Source: Chelydra serpentina (Eukaryota > Chordata > Testudines > Chelydridae). Taken from it: DNA of 64,000 bases. Position 1 is the stretch's first letter, and every line of letters begins with the position of its first letter. The notes under the pieces were generated by a model, which searched no databases, had not been told where the DNA came from, and was given only the letters and a program-made list of their open reading frames with translations. The stretch covers positions 992,001-1,056,000 of the forward strand of contig JBAIAC010000018.1 in assembly GCA_037349315.1 (NCBI GenBank), written 5' to 3'. Shown one piece after another: positions 21,196 through 32,846 of the stretch. Both the position numbers and the translations under genes were made by a program.

Positions 21196-22623
21196 GCATT
21201 ATTATAATTGATTATAAAAATCAATATGCTGATTTTAGAGAGGTGCACACACCATCAAGGTACTGTTAGAGAGAATTATACCCATTCTCTTCATTCAAGG
21301 ATTGATCACCCCAAAAAACATCATTTAAACTTAGAATGTGAGTATATATGCGATGTATATTATAATGACTGCTTGCTTAACTAATTATTTAATATTAAAT
21401 AAAGTTTTTAATGTTGTCACTTGTGTTATTCACAGTCCTCCACTAAATTACATTATCTGTAGCTGCCCTGCAGGCTCAAACATTAAATAATTCAGTTTGG
21501 TTTTATTCCTTATTTTTAAATTGCTAATTGGGAACACACAAATCAAAGGTTACAGTAGCAAAAGTACGGATGGGGGCTGGAGTGCTCAATAATGGGTGTA
21601 AGACAACATCGTGTGTGTTTGAGATAGGTAGACACAGACTACAAACTGCATATGGATAATAATACTAGTTTCTGAATACAATACATATCCAGAAAGTCAT
21701 AAAGAGGCCTGCTCTGTTTGTAGGGCATGTTGCAGTTATAGAAGAGTGAGGGCCAGATCCTTATCTAGTGTAAATTGGCATAGCTGCATTGAAGTCAAGA
21801 GTTCTACTGTTACACCAGCTGAAGATCCCTAAGTGTGGGAGAATACAGGGTATCCTTGAGTGTTGCAAGCTTCAGGCAAATTGAGGTTAGGTCATGTTGT
21901 AAATTAGGCTGTGGAGAAGAGCCAAGACCTGAAGCAGCAATGGCTTTGACACAAAGGTTGGCTGTGTTTGCATGCACTTTCATTTTGAAAGAAAATGCAC
22001 CAAACGGCAGTCTTGCAGGAGGAGAGTGAAACTGTTATAGGACAAAATGATGGTCCTCAGAATAAAACTATGGGGATTCCTAGGAAGCAGACCTACTTAG
22101 AGAGAAGTTGTATCTGAGTATCTGATGTGGGGCTTGGTGGATTATTTTTTCAGTTCAGAAAACCATTAAACCAGAGTTTGGTTTTACATACATAATGGAA
22201 AAAAAAAGTTTGTACGTGTATAACATTTGGGCATCACGACTAATCAGATCAGACAAGTGATAATCTGTTGGGGAATTTAAATATTTTAGCTCACTCATGT
22301 TTTTATTTCCAAGTGTGTCGCTTCTTGCAGTTAGTTATGTCTTTGTGCATAGCATCTGTAGGCTTACTTGGATTTTCAGTGGGAATTGGGCAACTAAACT
22401 CCCATTTGTGCCTTTGAAGATCTCTTCCCCCAGTCTCCCATATAGATTTGCATACATGAAAAATCAGAATTAAACATGAGCAGCATCAATTTAGTTTTAT
22501 AGTTGAGATTCCCACAGCCACATTTAGATCTATAAGTTTCAGAACAAAATAAACCCGTGTAGCTAAATTAACAAAGAATACCATGCCACTGCTAATAATC
22601 GGATTCTCATATTACTTAGTGTC
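21196..22623. other. Intronic sequence with one old repeat
   Basis: AT-rich. An old palindromic repeat ('ggccagatccttatc' ... 'acaccagctgaagatcc') is at 21750-21830. Nothing else can be named. Confidence 0.45.
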
Positions 22624-22690
22624 TAGAACAATGGCATCCTGGTTCAAGACTAAGGCTCCTAGTGCTACCGTAATACAAATAATAATGAGC
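22624..22690 (+). repeat. SINE-like tail fragment
   Basis: Reads 'aaggctcctagtgctaccg' then 'taatacaaataataat', the end of the dispersed repeat seen more fully at 46840-46950. Confidence 0.5.
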
Positions 22691-22814
22691 ATGAAATAAA
22701 TCAAACATGACACTTTTCTGCATGTATGTCATAATACAGATAACCTAGCAAAAAATTAAAAAGAAAACAGGAACTATTGAACCATTATTCTTATTTATTC
22801 TTATTATTTTACGC

Positions 22815-22976
22815 CCGGGGTCTCCAAACTTTAGGAGACGAGGGCCCCACCGCCGAAGTGCCGCCGAGGCGTCAGCAGCGTTTGAGCTGCCGCCGAAGTG
22901 CCGCCGACGTGACAGCAGCAATTGGTTGGGGGGGCCGGAGAAATTGAAGCCGCGGGCCATAGTTTGGAGACCTCTG
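22815..22976. mobile_element. hAT-type MITE, GC-rich core
   Basis: Ends are CCGGGGTCTCCAAACTTT and the complement of CAGAGGTCTCCAAACTAT. The 8-bp flanks TTTTACGC (22807-22814) and TTTTATGG (22977-22984) agree at six of eight positions, with one difference at a CpG. The core contains repeated 'gccgccgaagtgccgccga', unlike the AT-rich surroundings. Confidence 0.72.
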
Positions 22977-22984
22977 TTTTATGG

Positions 22985-25024
22985 AATAGTTAATATTGCA
23001 TAAAATTCTTGTTCTTCAACAAGAGAGCCTCTTCTTAAAAAGATGGAGCAGTAAAATTAGTTTAAATTCAGAGTAAACCAGTTTCAGGCCTTACAATCCT
23101 ATTATTTAAATTTGTATGCTTTGGAAGCATGGGTTGTTTTGTAAACTGTGATTTGTGATTAAATGAGTTTTTCCAAAAACTGGAAAAGGCTAGAAACTAA
23201 GATTTTTCAAATCTCCTGAACATCATTTTACTGGGGCTGGACATTTTCCTCTGAAGCCTAATAGAAAGAATCTGACACAGTAAGAGAATAACTTAAATCC
23301 TCCAATGAAATAAATAAAAGTTGTCATTTTCTAAACTGTTTTAACTACGCAGCTTCTTAAAGAACACCAGATACCCAGGGAAGTTATCTTGTGGGCTTTT
23401 TAATGAAGGAGTCAATGATGTTCCAGATGCCAAATTATGCTCTAAAACTGCATATTTATGTTTGGTGGAAATGATGTTACAAGACTGAAACCATCGGTTA
23501 ATGGAAATTTAAAAAAACATTACAAGGCTGGTACCACATCTGCAGTATTTTAAAGATATTGTTGTGTTAGAGTGGAATTGAATGGAGGTGAGACTGGAGT
23601 CTTACAGAAAAAAGATTATATCTACAGTATATTGTAAGTAGTACAGTAACGTGTGTACCATTTGTAAGTATTTTAACAAAACACAGAATGAAACTAAAGC
23701 CATATTCTTTTTCAGTAGCCTATATAAAATGAACTGGGTACATTGTCTAGTTCCCAACTGACAGAAGTCCACATCACAAAACCACCGCCAATTTGACATT
23801 ATCCTGGAATTCTTGTTGCCCGCCTCAGCAAAGAAGCTGAGTAATGAATGCGTATAGTGACTGAACTACAAGAGAGATGGAGACTCCATACCTTAGAGAT
23901 GCTTCCTGTAGGTCAGGCTTAAAGCACATGTAAGGTGGTGTAGAGAAATTTTCCCTGCCATTACATGTGCTGTCCCTGTTCTGTGGGGAAAGAGGAGGAC
24001 TTGAGTTTCTTGAGCTTGCTATTTGAGCAAGCAGTATATTCTAGTTTTTTTATTTTGAAGGAGGAAGGGAAATCAAAATATTAAGAGCCTGACCAAACTT
24101 TTCAAATGTGGGTGCAACTTAGATTCCCAAGTAACTGATCTGACTTTCAGAGATACTGATCGTACGGAAATCCCATATTTTTCATTGGGAGTGATTGTGT
24201 GCTCAGCACCTCTGAAAATCAGACCAATTATCTAGACACCAAACACTTTTTTTTGCTTAATAAACAGACTGCAGGGGCAGAAATGCACAGCCCAGGGGCA
24301 TGAGAGAATACAGCAAAGGAGAAGCATTTGCTGTGGGCTAATTAAAAACAAAAACATATCTTAGTACAAAATTTCATGCCCATGTGGTAATATTTTGATA
24401 CAGCTACTTAACTAATGCTGCTATCATCAGCTGTCACTAAAAGAACCAATGTAGAAATTAAATTAAGCAAGTGCTTTTTTGCTTCCTTCTGGGAAGGTCT
24501 AGAATATGCAGGCATTTAAATAATACAGCAAAAGAAAAACACAATGAGATAAAACATATCCTTTCCAAGTGTGTCCTGGGGCGGGGAAAAAGAAGCAATC
24601 ATGAGCATCGCCATCATTACAGCACATTAAGACATACCCATATTCATTTAAAACAATTGCATACAGTTTTCAATTTTTTGGACAATAAAGTTTTAATAGT
24701 GTGCCAGGTGCTACTTTTTCGTGTCTTTCCCATCTTGAGGATTTACACGGTCTGAGATGGTCCTTTTGTCAAAATGGAAATGCTCTGAGTACTTAATCAG
24801 ACACTGAAGAGTCTGCTTTTGGTTCTCAGTTGCTTCCGAGCATAACCAGAGAGGTTAAGGTGAACATAAAATTATCACCAGGAACCTACATTTATTCTTC
24901 AGAACAGTCAGTCTCAGTTCACGGCAAAACAGTTACCCTTGCTTGTTGCTGGTACAGTCCTCCCAACAGATTTGGCCAGCTCTTTGCTATGTTTGGAAAG
25001 TGTAGGTTGGAGGTGGCATGTGGT
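22985..25024. other. Intronic sequence, nothing firm
   Basis: AT-rich non-coding DNA. Around 24.11-24.24 kb the phrases 'tgactttcagagatact' and 'cagcacctctgaaaatcag' belong to the old inverted repeat family also seen at 18.27 kb. Confidence 0.45.
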
Positions 25025-25061
25025 AAATTTTCTTTCTTTCTCTCTTTCTCTCTTTCTTTCC
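25025..25061. repeat. TTCT/CT microsatellite
   Basis: Pyrimidine run of TTTC and TCTC units. Confidence 0.8.
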
Positions 25062-25065
25062 AATG

Positions 25066-25235
25066 TTAGGAGCTGATAAGAAGGACACTGGCCTAAGGCT
25101 TGGGAGACCTGGGTTAAATTCCCTGCTCTGTTACAAACTTCATGTGTGACCTGTGTGTGCTTCAGTTCCACATCTGAAATAGGGATAGTCGTACTTTCCT
25201 ACCTCACAGGGGTCTTTCACTAAAGTTTGGGAGGC
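25066..25235 (+). repeat. MIR/CORE-SINE-like fragment
   Basis: Contains 'gggagacctgggttaaattc', 'catgtgtgacctgtgtg' and 'gcttcagttccacatctg', the characteristic CORE-SINE order. Decayed, with part of the middle lost. Confidence 0.65.
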
Positions 25236-25271
25236 ACTCAGATGTTGCAGTAATTGGGAACATATAAGTAC

Positions 25272-25735
25272 ATGCCCAGGCTCCTCAATTTTTTCATGGG
25301 CATTTTTAGTAAAAGTCACGGAGAGGTCATGGGCAATAATGAAAAAATCACAGAAGCCCATGACCTGTCCCTGACTTTTACTAAAAATATCCATGGAAAA
25401 AATGAGGAGCCTGGGCATCTGCAGCGGGGGAAGAGAGAGAAGCTCCAAGAGCCGCCTCCGCTGGCGACTCTGAGCTGCGGCAGTCCCCCCTGCCTCCCAC
25501 GCTGCTGGGAGCTTTGGAGGTCCCCCCTGACTCCTGTGGAGGCGGAGAGCTCTGGGGCTCCCCCCCTGCTGCCTGAGGCAGCCGGAGTGCGGATGGGCTT
25601 TCCTGCAGCTCCCTGCCTCTGCAAGTGGCAGAGGACCATGCAGCTCCCAGCCGGCGCTGGCTGAAGTCACGGAGGTCTTTGGAAGTCGTGGAATCCGTGA
25701 CTTCCATGACCTCCATGACTAAATTGCAGCCTTAC
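25272..25735. mobile_element. Inverted-repeat DNA element with GC-rich core
   Basis: A 63-bp arm at 25272-25334 is the inverse complement of 25356-25418 with only a few mismatches and a 21-bp spacer. A GC-rich middle follows. The right end repeats the subterminal wording ('ggaagtcgtggaatccgtg', then 'gactaaattgcagcctta'). The family is familiar from turtle genomes, but the left terminus here does not match the right, so the copy is rearranged. Open frames on both strands follow the GC-rich core and are not genes. Confidence 0.55.
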
Positions 25736-25902
25736 ACATAAGTACCTTAGGGTTATTGTCATCTTTAAGAGTTTTTTAGATTTTGTCATTACTCATGAGC
25801 TAGTGGGCCAAATTCTTCCACATCATCTTTAAAAACAAACAAAAAATGTGCACATTTTATCAGAGAAAAAATATTCATCACCTTAATACTCATATGTTAG
25901 GT

Positions 25903-25999
25903 ACTAAGAATAAATGTCTTCTTAATCTCATAGATTGTGCCTTTACATACAGAGCCAAATCCTGCAGTTTTTACTGATGGAAAAGCTCCTGAGACTGTA
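25903..25999 (+). repeat. Direct repeat, left copy
   Basis: About 97 bp from 'gaataaatgtcttcttaa' to 'gctcctgagactgta' recur with moderate divergence at 27394-27489, about 1.49 kb away. Confidence 0.65.
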
Positions 26000-26161
26000 A
26001 CCTGCATCGGGCACCCTGCCTATACCCTCCTGAGGGCTCATGGCGTGACCCGGTCAATTTACACCCCCCCACTCTTTCCCTACTGAGTGCTCAGGGTGTA
26101 AAGCACCTATCCTTTCCCATGGGGCTCAGGGAGAAACCTGTTCAATTTTAGTACCCGCGGG

Positions 26162-26663
26162 CAGAACCATCCCTAGGGTACAGCGAATTGGGGTGGCCGC
26201 CCCAGCCCTGAGCTTTGCGGGGGCTCCTCAGGAGGTGGGCGGGGAGGTGAGTGGCAGGTGGGCGGTGGGGGAGGGGAGGAGACCCCCTACCAGAACCTCC
26301 CCTTCCCGCCTGCGCCTCCTGGCCGCCGGTGTGCCCCGCCAATCAGCACCTCCCCCTTCTTCTCAGCGCCTACCGCCGATCAGATGTTTCACCCGCGGTG
26401 TAAGGAGGTGCGGGGGGGAGGTGGGAGGAGCGAGAGCGCAGCGTGCTTGGGGGAGGAGGTGGAACTGGGCGGGGGAGAAGTAGGGGCAGGGGCAGGAAGG
26501 GGCGGGGCGGAAAGAAGCAGGGCGGGCGTGGGGCCTTGAGGGAAGGTGTGGAGTAGGGGTGGGGCCTAAGCGGAACCAGGGGGAGCGCCCCCCCCCGACA
26601 GATTAGAAACTTGGCACCTATGTCCCGGGCCCTGCACCCCTCCTAGGGACAACCCTGGCTCTG
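26162..26663. mobile_element. GC-rich inverted-repeat element
   Basis: Left end CAGAACCATCCCTAGGG and right end CCTAGGGACAACCCTGG(CTCTG) are imperfect inverse complements. The interior is very GC-rich (polypurine and polypyrimidine stretches). No clear TSD. It is a non-autonomous DNA element by structure; the superfamily is not determined. Confidence 0.5.
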
Positions 26664-27393
26664 GGCAATACGTGTCTGCAGGACCTTTTCCCAGTGAAAA
26701 AGCCTTACACAGCTGTTCTCTAAACATCTATTTATTAGCAATACACAATACATATACCAAGCAAACGTCTTATGCTCACCACTCCCGACGTACAGACAAC
26801 TTTCACCCAATGGCCAGGCAGGACCCACTCATCTGGGTTTACAGGTGATGCCTCTGCACGTCACGGTTATGCAGAGGGGTCAGAGTTTCAGCAGCTTGAT
26901 GCTGAATTGCAGTCCGGAAATGGTCCCAAGAAAGCATTGTTTTTCATTTATATTATATAGGTAAAACTAGCTACCTCATTCAAATTTACTAACCCTATCA
27001 CATTATCCCACATCCCCACATAATAAAAATGTTAACCAATTACACACTGTGGCCTCCTTCCCGCCCAAGCGTTTTACATTTTATCTTTCATGCCCAAATT
27101 GTAACTTAGTTGTGACCTTGTCTTGTTTGTGCAGATGGTCTGCTTAAAAACGCTGGTCAGAGCCTATCTTATCATTTGTTGAGTCTCTTTTAGTATCCTT
27201 CCTAATTTCCCAGTGCCTGGGTGTCTCCACTTTGCAACCTTGGTGATTTATAACTTTTGTTAGGGTTGTTCCTGCAGAGGGGGAGCTTTATTAGCACCAG
27301 AACGTTCTTTTTTTTTTTAATTTTAGTGGTGAACTCCCTGAGTTTCACCCAAGGCTGGTTTAATATGGGGAGGTGGTGTTGATCAGTTAGGGG
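26664..27393. other. Unassigned stretch between the direct repeats
   Basis: Moderately GC-balanced sequence with 'tttattagcaatacaca' and a T run at 27310. It may be an old LTR or retroelement end on the minus strand. I cannot delimit ends or find a reading frame. Confidence 0.3.
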
Positions 27394-27489
27394 CTACGAA
27401 TAAATGTCTTATTAAATCTCTTAGATAACGACTTTACATATAGGGCCAAATCCTGCAGTCTTTTCTGACAAAAAGCTCCTGAGACTGTA
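27394..27489 (+). repeat. Direct repeat, right copy
   Basis: Second copy of the segment at 25903-25999. The flanks beyond the repeats do not match, so it is not a simple tandem duplication. Confidence 0.65.
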
Positions 27490-27984
27490 TCACACTTGAA
27501 GCTCGTGGTGGTGATAAGAGGTATCAGTTGCCTTCCGCAGTGTCACATCTGTGCCTGGATCTTGTAGAGGGCTAGGTGTTTGGAGAGGGCTTGATGTCTC
27601 CCCTTTGAACTTCTAAGGAATCTGCCAGAGAATTAATATAGCAGGAAGTGTGTTAATTTTTCTGCTCTTCCACCTCCATGCTGCAAGACTGTCTTTTGAG
27701 AAGGAATTCTAGGGGAAGTGGCAAGCAGGGGATTTGGCTGTTTGGAGTCTCTTGGTTCCCTCCTTCTGTGTTTACTGTGGGATGCTCGTCTGGCCCACAG
27801 TGAATAATACCATGATTTCTCCTTTTGTCTCGTTCCTCAGTCCCAATTTTGAGCCTTCTTTCAAACAGTCATTTATTCATGGAGGAGCCTTATAATTAAT
27901 ACATTTCAAGCTTTCTCTCTCTCTCTCCCACCACTCAGATCACTTCTGAAAACCCATCCTGGTGGGTGAAGCCCATCAGTGATA

Positions 27985-28130
27985 ATATTAACTTATCTTT
28001 CCTAGCTTGCTGAACTGTAGCCTTTTTATTTCTTTCAAACTGTAAAGCATTCAGGATAGAGATTGTGTTTTTTATTCAGCCCATTTGCTTGCAGTAAAGC
28101 ACTATGTATAGGTGCAGTGCTATAAAAGAT
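27985..28130 (+). repeat. SINE-like dispersed repeat
   Basis: Contains 'aactgtaaagcattcagg', 'agagattgtgttttttatt' and 'gcagtgctataaaagatg', a decayed relative of the repeats near 45.9 and 46.85 kb. A short TC run lies just upstream near 27.92 kb. Confidence 0.4.
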
Positions 28131-28696
28131 GTATTATGCATATTCTACCTTTTGTTCCTTTTAATGGAACAAAATATCTACCAGGTTGATATTCAAAAAG
28201 TAATGAGCCATTGATTAGTCTGTGAAAAGTTGGTTGCCAAGATACTTCTGTTGATGAATACGTTCCTTATTAATTCTGTGGTACCTTCGTTGGGGTAAGT
28301 GTATCTCACTGACCACAAGCAGTGTCCATATTTACTATGTAAATATTTGAACTCTTTCAGGCCATGTACAAAAATGAAAAAAACAAAATACCATGTTCTG
28401 GTAGGCAATCTCTTGAAAGTGGAGGAGAAGAAGATCCATACTGTGAGGGTGAGAAGCATGGTGTGGAGTCATTTCATGGATAGAAATGAGGGGTATGATA
28501 GACAGTTGTTAAGGTGGGGAGTAACTATGGTAAGTTGACAATACAAATGTGTTTTGAAGCAGTAGCACCCCAAGGACAAATGGCAGAATTAGCCACAGCA
28601 GGGCTATGTCTTCGACATAAAGAATCCTACTTGGCCTAAGTGTTTTATGCCATAACTCCCCAAAGGATTTAATCTAAAATATATTCCTCAGAATCA

Positions 28697-29035
28697 GTGA
28701 CAGATTTCCATGTTGCATCATGCTTGCCAGTGGTACTGTGGAGCTCATGGGCAACCCTAACCCATATCCACACAAATCATGGCAGATGCAGATACTTGCT
28801 ACACAAGTGGAATATTAGAGACGCTCTAGTATGCAACTGTTGTCACCCGGGACATATAGTGACTCAGTGCCCGATTCACAAATATGAAGGACGCATCACT
28901 GCGGTACACTCTGCTACTCCTGATGCAATTATCTGGCTTAATTATCGGAGTGTAAAACTAGAGTTGTTGCTCTACATCTACATCAACCATACAAAGAAGA
29001 AGACTGCTGAATCTGTGGTCGTTAAGAAACGTTGA
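28697..29035 (+). pseudogene. LINE C-terminal fragment
   Basis: The open stretch encodes a zinc-knuckle-like pattern: C-x-C at 'CNCC', then H and CP ('HIVTQCPIHKYEG'), followed by 'AIIWLNYRSVKLEL'. This order (WN-x-RDA, C-x-C, H-x(4)-CP-x-H, then an AV-x-W(L) block) is seen at the C-terminus of non-LTR retrotransposon polymerases. No reverse transcriptase core is retained upstream, so it is a truncated relic. I cannot settle the clade. Confidence 0.5.
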
Positions 29036-29615
29036 AGAATTGCTAGGAAAATGGATAACTCCCTGAAGCTCCTTCAAACAGTATTGACTTACTTTTAGTA
29101 ATAAGGAATAAATTGCACTCTGTTCAAACTAAAGAAGCCATTGAGAACCTAGGACTGAGAGTGAAAATATTATCACTGATTACAGTTTTGTTGATTGTTG
29201 AAAGCTCAGGCAACGAGATTAATCTGTGGGACATATTCTGGGATTGACTACATTTTTCTCAACTTACTTTTTGTTATAAAAAAGAAATGTACTTTCAAAA
29301 TGTATTCATTTGGTAGCTGATGCAGACAGTAAATAAAATGGAAATTCAGATCTGTTTTAATAGCATTTTTATTCTCTTTTTGCTTTTCACCAAAACTGTT
29401 AATTTCACAGAAAATACTTTGGACAGTCTCTTTTTTCCCCATGAATAGAATATAGAATATCTCTATTTCTGAGTCTTCATTTCATTGTTTTCCGCCCCAG
29501 TTATTAGGGTTTTGTTGTTTGGTTGGGTTTTTTGAGGAGAGGATGTGGTATGTAGGGCTACTCTGTAGTGCCCCCTTCAGGGTCACAGGTGTTATTGCCT
29601 GCATGCCCCATCTAA
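29036..29615. other. Intronic sequence, nothing recognised
   Basis: AT-rich non-coding DNA between the LINE fragment and the Harbinger MITE. Confidence 0.5.
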
Positions 29616-29912
29616 GGGTAGGTCTACACTTACCCGTCGCGTCGGCGGCGTCGGATCGATGTTCTGGGTTCGATTTATCGCGTCTTGTCTAGACGCGATA
29701 AATCGAACCAGGAAGTGCTCCCCCGTCGACGCTGGTAATCCTGCTCTGCGAACGGAGCAGGCAGAGTCGATGGGGGAGCCTGCGCGCCGCGGTGTGGACC
29801 AGGGGTAAGTACTTTTAAGTTCGAAATAAGATACTTCGACTTCAGCTACGTTATTCACGTAGCTGAAGTCGCGTATCTTATTTCGAATTTCGGGGCTAGT
29901 GTAGACCAGCCC
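29616..29912. mobile_element. PIF/Harbinger-type MITE, second copy
   Basis: Ends GGGTAGGTCTACACTT and the complement of GGGCTGGTCTACACTAGC. The flanks are TAA on the left and TTA on the right, both fitting a TWA target with one change. It shares with the copy at 3283 the hairpin around 'cgcgtcttgtctagacgcg' and the hairpin 'acttcagctacgttattc'. It is GC-richer than its surroundings. Confidence 0.77.
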
Positions 29913-30404
29913 TTAGTCTACAAGATTTGGCTGCCTGCTTGGGAGAGGGTAGTTTTGGAGTTTATATTTAAACAATCAAGTCACAAAATAGCACCACAGG
30001 GTTCAGCTGTCTGCATTCTTAAACAAAGAGAGGAAAAGCCCTTCAAATGCACACTTAGAGTGAAGCCTGAGGAGCTCCTCCTCTGTCTCAGTCTCAACCA
30101 GCTTTGCTCTTGAGCAAAAGCAGGCAAGGGTTCTTAACTGGCCTGCTGGTTCCTGATTGGCCAGTATTTCCTTCTGTCCTTCTAGTTCTCTGGAGGATTG
30201 TCTTGTTGGTCAATTTCCTTTGGGCAGGGAGTGTCAGGGTGCTGATGCCTCCAGCATGGGGAAGAAAAGGCATCATAGACCTGGGCACAGAGGGATACTC
30301 CAAAAAAAGATATTATTCAGCATTTTAAAGCAATTTAGTAGAACACTTATTCGCTATAAATGACATTACTGGGTTAGATGAGTTAGTTTCTTAATCATTT
30401 GTGA

Positions 30405-30984
30405 TGCAGTGTATAAACCCCACACTAGCAGTGACAGGGTGAAGGACAGCCAGAGAGCCCAGTTAGCCAGTTCTGTGGCACTTAGAGGGGAGACGGGTAA
30501 AGAAGGATTAGACCTCTCTGGACAGAACTAGACTGGGTGGTTCCTATAAAGGAATGACTATAGGAGAGGGCTGAGAGAGAACTGCAGTAGGGAGGGTGGT
30601 AGCAGGGGTGAAGGGGTTCCAATCGGCTCCTAGAGGGGCTGGTTGCTACCTTGCAGAAATTCCCTAGCAACAGACTGGGAGAAACCTGCCTGAGGAGCCA
30701 GGCTTCCATGGGGAGAGAGCCAGCGAGTACAGCTGGGTGTAAGACATGTGCAAGCCAAGCAGGCAGGAGTTGGGGAGCAGCTCAGGGAAGCAGCAAGGGA
30801 TCTTAGGAAGCAATCTGTAGCTCCCTAAACACAGGCTCCCTGGAGCAGAGTATGAGCCTGGCTTTCTCCCCCCCCCCCCCCCGTTCCCCCCCCCTTCCCC
30901 ACACAAGTCCTTGAGCACAAAGGGGTAAGGACTATCGAGCGCCAGGTTGGAGCTGAAGACCTCACCTAATTCATTAGACATTTG
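30405..30984 (+). mobile_element. LTR-like GC-rich block
   Basis: Starts about 'gtataaaccccacactagc' and continues purine-rich ('gggtgaaggacagccagag'), with wording typical of sauropsid LTRs. It contains a C run at 30868-30900. Ends and TSD are not resolved. The minus-strand open frames have no family resemblance. Confidence 0.38.
30868..30900. repeat. Poly-C tract
   Basis: C runs of about 15 and 9 separated by GTT. Assembly length here may be unreliable. Confidence 0.8.
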
Positions 30985-32722
30985 GTTCTGTTCGAACTTC
31001 TTTGGTTACTCTAGAAGGGACAAGATAAGTGATCTGGCCGGAGGCCTGAGTCACAGGAAGGAACAGACCACAGAGTGGCCTGAGTAGCTGTTGACAGGGG
31101 GCGGCCGACAGGCAGACAGAAGAGGAGCTATGCCACGCCCAGCCACGAGGGTCATACCTTCCCCCTGTGCCTCTTTCTTGAGTCAGAGGATTTGTTCCTG
31201 AAGATACTGCGATAGCGAGTAAAAGCAAAGCTGATATTTTAGTTAGGTTATGTAGCATTTTTAAAAATACAGTGTTTTCTTCCTTAGGTAAAACTTTCAT
31301 CTCTATCATGTGTACTTACCATCTCTCATCTCTTGCTCCTGTATTAGTGATTTTCCTGTGCATTCCTGGAATAGGGGATAACTTATAATTTTTAGCTGCT
31401 ATTTTGATAGCCCGACCTTTACAATACATCTTTTTTTAAAAAAATTAGGTATGTCATAGAAGTTTAATGCAGAAACTGATCCTCTCATTCTTAGTCCTGT
31501 TCTGGACCTAAGCCTAGCTGCTGGTTTAACTTTAAAACAATTTTGATTTGATGGGGTGCATGACTCCTTCTCTACTTTCCTGCCCAAGAGACCATATATG
31601 TCATTATAGGTTGCCTCATCCTTCACTTTGTTTTTCACTTATGTCTACCAGTTAAATGATTAAAGGCTGCATTTCTTTAGACATAGAACAAAGGTAGTGA
31701 GTCTCTTTTGCTTTTACATTTAAAAGTATACCTCTTTAGGCCATTATTCTTGTCTCACTTATGACAATGGGAGTTTTCCCATTGACTTCATGAGGGTCAA
31801 GGTTGGGCCCTTACATTGTTAAATTCATAGGATGTAAGGTATGTTGTAAGATTTCGTGAAGCATTTCTTTTTAATCATGACATTTCAGCTCTTTGTTTCT
31901 TGTCAAAAATGTAACCAGTACATATAACAAAGTAAAATATTCTGGTGTACCAAATGCCAAAGGCAAATAGTGACTGGACCCTTAACTTTAGTTTTAGGGG
32001 CAATAATTTTATAATTTGTGTGATTGTTTGCAAGGGACAAAATGATAATAAAAAAATCACTCTGGAAAGTGAACCATTGTACATACATCCCCTTCTTACC
32101 TTGCTTCAATCCCTACCTTTTTGCCCTTTCCCACTGTATTTTCAGTATTTCTCTGTTGTATTGACACTTTTTGGTTTCTGCTTAACTGGACTCCTCTTAC
32201 CACTATTTCTTCTCTTTCTCTGTAGTACTTTCCCAACACTTGTTGTGAGGATCCCATTCTACAAGGTATAGTGTACTCTCACTCACTTCAGTGAGAGCTG
32301 GGGGTACCCAGAACCTTCTGGAACTTCCAGAGTTGTACCAGTTTACTCCAGCTGAAGATATGGCTGTATATTTCTTTAGCACGTAATTTAAATTTAATTT
32401 CTCATCAGTGTTTGAATCACTTTTATTTACTCTTATATAAATCATGTGCAGATCAGTGCAGAACTTGTTCTTGGGGCTGCGTTCAAAGCTGAGTCTAGAT
32501 TTTGGATGTATTTTAGGTCTTTTACCAGTTGATAGTTTAATGTGTGTTAACTGGTAAACTTAGCAGTCCTATCCACTTAAAAGTGCTCCTTTTCTGCAGG
32601 ACAAGTTTCATTATGTGCTATTGAGTGCCTACTTAAAATTAAAAAAAGACAATTCCTTCCTGCAGGAAAGAATATGGACATTGCTCTGTTTCTCCAGTAC
32701 TTTCTGCAGGTATTTCCAAATG
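30985..32722. other. Intronic sequence with old repeat traces
   Basis: Non-coding. A decayed palindromic phrase ('ttactccagctgaagatat') lies near 32.34 kb. No exon or retrotransposon frame. Confidence 0.45.
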
Positions 32723-32846
32723 GGGCCCCAAATCCCACAAACAGTTGTGTGCTTAACCTTAAGCACACAAGTAGTCCCACTGAAGCCAATGGAACTATTG
32801 CTGTGCTTAAATTAAAGCACATGACTAAGAGAGTGCAGGATTGGGA
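32723..32846. repeat. Palindromic MITE-like repeat
   Basis: Near-palindrome built on 'gtgcttaaccttaagcac' and 'tagtcccactgaagccaatg'. The same family is at 48244-48360. Non-coding. Confidence 0.52.

Noticed and set aside
25140..25716. Several overlapping open frames on both strands (up to 176 codons)
   Set aside because: They follow a GC-rich inverted-repeat element; opposite strands are open over the same bases and no domain is recognisable.
26148..26539. Open frames around 26.2-26.5 kb
   Set aside because: GC-rich interior of an inverted-repeat element; frames are a composition effect.
30405..30984. Promoter/CpG island of a host gene
   Set aside because: GC-rich and purine-rich text resembles LTR wording seen elsewhere; no open first exon with donor follows.
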